From positions 1-5,149 of the forward strand of contig JASHOI010000697.1 in NCBI GenBank assembly GCA_030041195.1: 5,149 nt of DNA. The letters are read 5' to 3'. The translations under genes were made by a program, and so were the position numbers. The notes below the pieces were generated by a model. That model did not search any database. It was given only the letters and a program-made list of their open reading frames with translations, and was not told the DNA's origin. Shown piece after piece: positions 4,984 through 5,149 of the stretch (position 1 is the stretch's first letter; every line of letters begins with the position of its first letter). This DNA is from Streptosporangiaceae bacterium. Lineage in GTDB: Bacteria > Actinomycetota > Actinomycetes > Streptosporangiales > Streptosporangiaceae.

Positions 4984-5149
4984 CGCCTCGCCGGGTGCTG
5001 CTGGATGAATGTGAACGCGTGCTGCCGCTGCTGCGGTCGCCCGTGCTGAGCGAGCGCTGGGCGCGGCCCAGCGCGCTGGAGCAGTGGTCAAACGCCGGGC
5101 TTGCCGGGCACCTGGCACGCTCGGCGTTCAATCTGGAGCGGGCCGTTGG
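4980..5149 (+). CDS. DinB-like / maleylpyruvate isomerase N-terminal-domain protein (3' end outside window)
   Basis: 56 residues are visible before the window ends: VTPRRVLLDECERVLPLLRS, then a segment with WARPSALEQWSNAGLAGHLARSAFNLERAV. The pattern W-x-RPSAL-x-x-W-[ST]-x-A-x-LAGHLAR is typical of the mycothiol-dependent maleylpyruvate isomerase / DinB-like metal-binding fold, and H44 in the GHL element corresponds to the conserved metal-binding histidine of that fold. Characterised members use mycothiol in aromatic degradation or thiol transfer; many are uncharacterised. GTG 4980 is the likely start because the family-like sequence begins there, but no Shine-Dalgarno precedes it. The GTGA overlap with the small upstream ORF suggests translational coupling. 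The frame is open further upstream (no stop back to at least 4869), so an earlier start or a frameshifted fusion to the small ORF is possible. Confidence 0.75.
   Translation, partial: MTPRRVLLDECERVLPLLRSPVLSERWARPSALEQWSNAGLAGHLARSAFNLERAV

Noticed and set aside
3547..5118. Minus-strand frame of 523 codons opposite the exporter end, hemerythrin and DinB-like genes
   Set aside because: It is composition-driven, with Ala/Arg/Pro/Ser-rich translation, no motif and no plausible ribosome-binding site. It opposes genes with clear families.

Overview
The window looks like chromosomal DNA from a high-GC actinomycete. Every reading frame is strongly G/C-biased at third positions. The genes resemble actinobacterial families: a DHA2 drug exporter with its MarR regulator, a hemerythrin-domain protein, and a member of the DinB-like maleylpyruvate isomerase family, which is typically mycothiol-linked. 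I cannot name the genus from the sequence.

Layout, left to right. (1) Positions 1-807 hold the 3' part of a + strand gene for a probable exported protein of unknown function; its true start lies upstream of the window. (2) Positions 808-1158 are non-coding. They hold two candidate terminator hairpins behind gene 1 and a GC-rich leader with competing inverted repeats before the next gene. (3) Positions 1159-1779 (+) encode a cyclodeaminase/cyclohydrolase family protein, linked to one-carbon folate metabolism. (4) Positions 1792-2334 (-) encode a MarR-family regulator, convergent with the cyclodeaminase across a 12-base gap that contains a hairpin. (5) Positions 2335-2434 are an AT-richer divergent control region between marR and the exporter. 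It carries overlapping promoters, a 27-bp dyad and three TTAAG-type boxes. (6) Positions 2435-4177 (+) encode an EmrB/QacA-type MFS exporter, followed 23 bp later by a hemerythrin-domain gene (4201-4866). (7) After 21 bp comes a 31-codon ORF with a good Shine-Dalgarno sequence (4888-4983). It overlaps, as GTGA, the start of a DinB/maleylpyruvate isomerase N-terminal-domain gene that runs off the right edge.

How they may work together (inference): the MarR protein probably represses its own gene and the divergent exporter by binding the shared control region. The exporter, hemerythrin, small ORF and DinB-like gene are tightly spaced on one strand with no visible terminator between them, so they are probably one transcript. 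A drug/lipophile exporter, a di-iron O2/NO/peroxide-type binding protein and a probable thiol-dependent detoxification enzyme together suggest a stress or xenobiotic-response unit. The substrate and inducer cannot be read from the sequence. The cyclodeaminase and gene 1 look unrelated to this unit.

The most unusual points are the architecture of the marR/exporter control region and the truncated-looking small ORF coupled to the DinB-like gene. I found no CRISPR array, tRNA, rRNA, insertion sequence or integrase.
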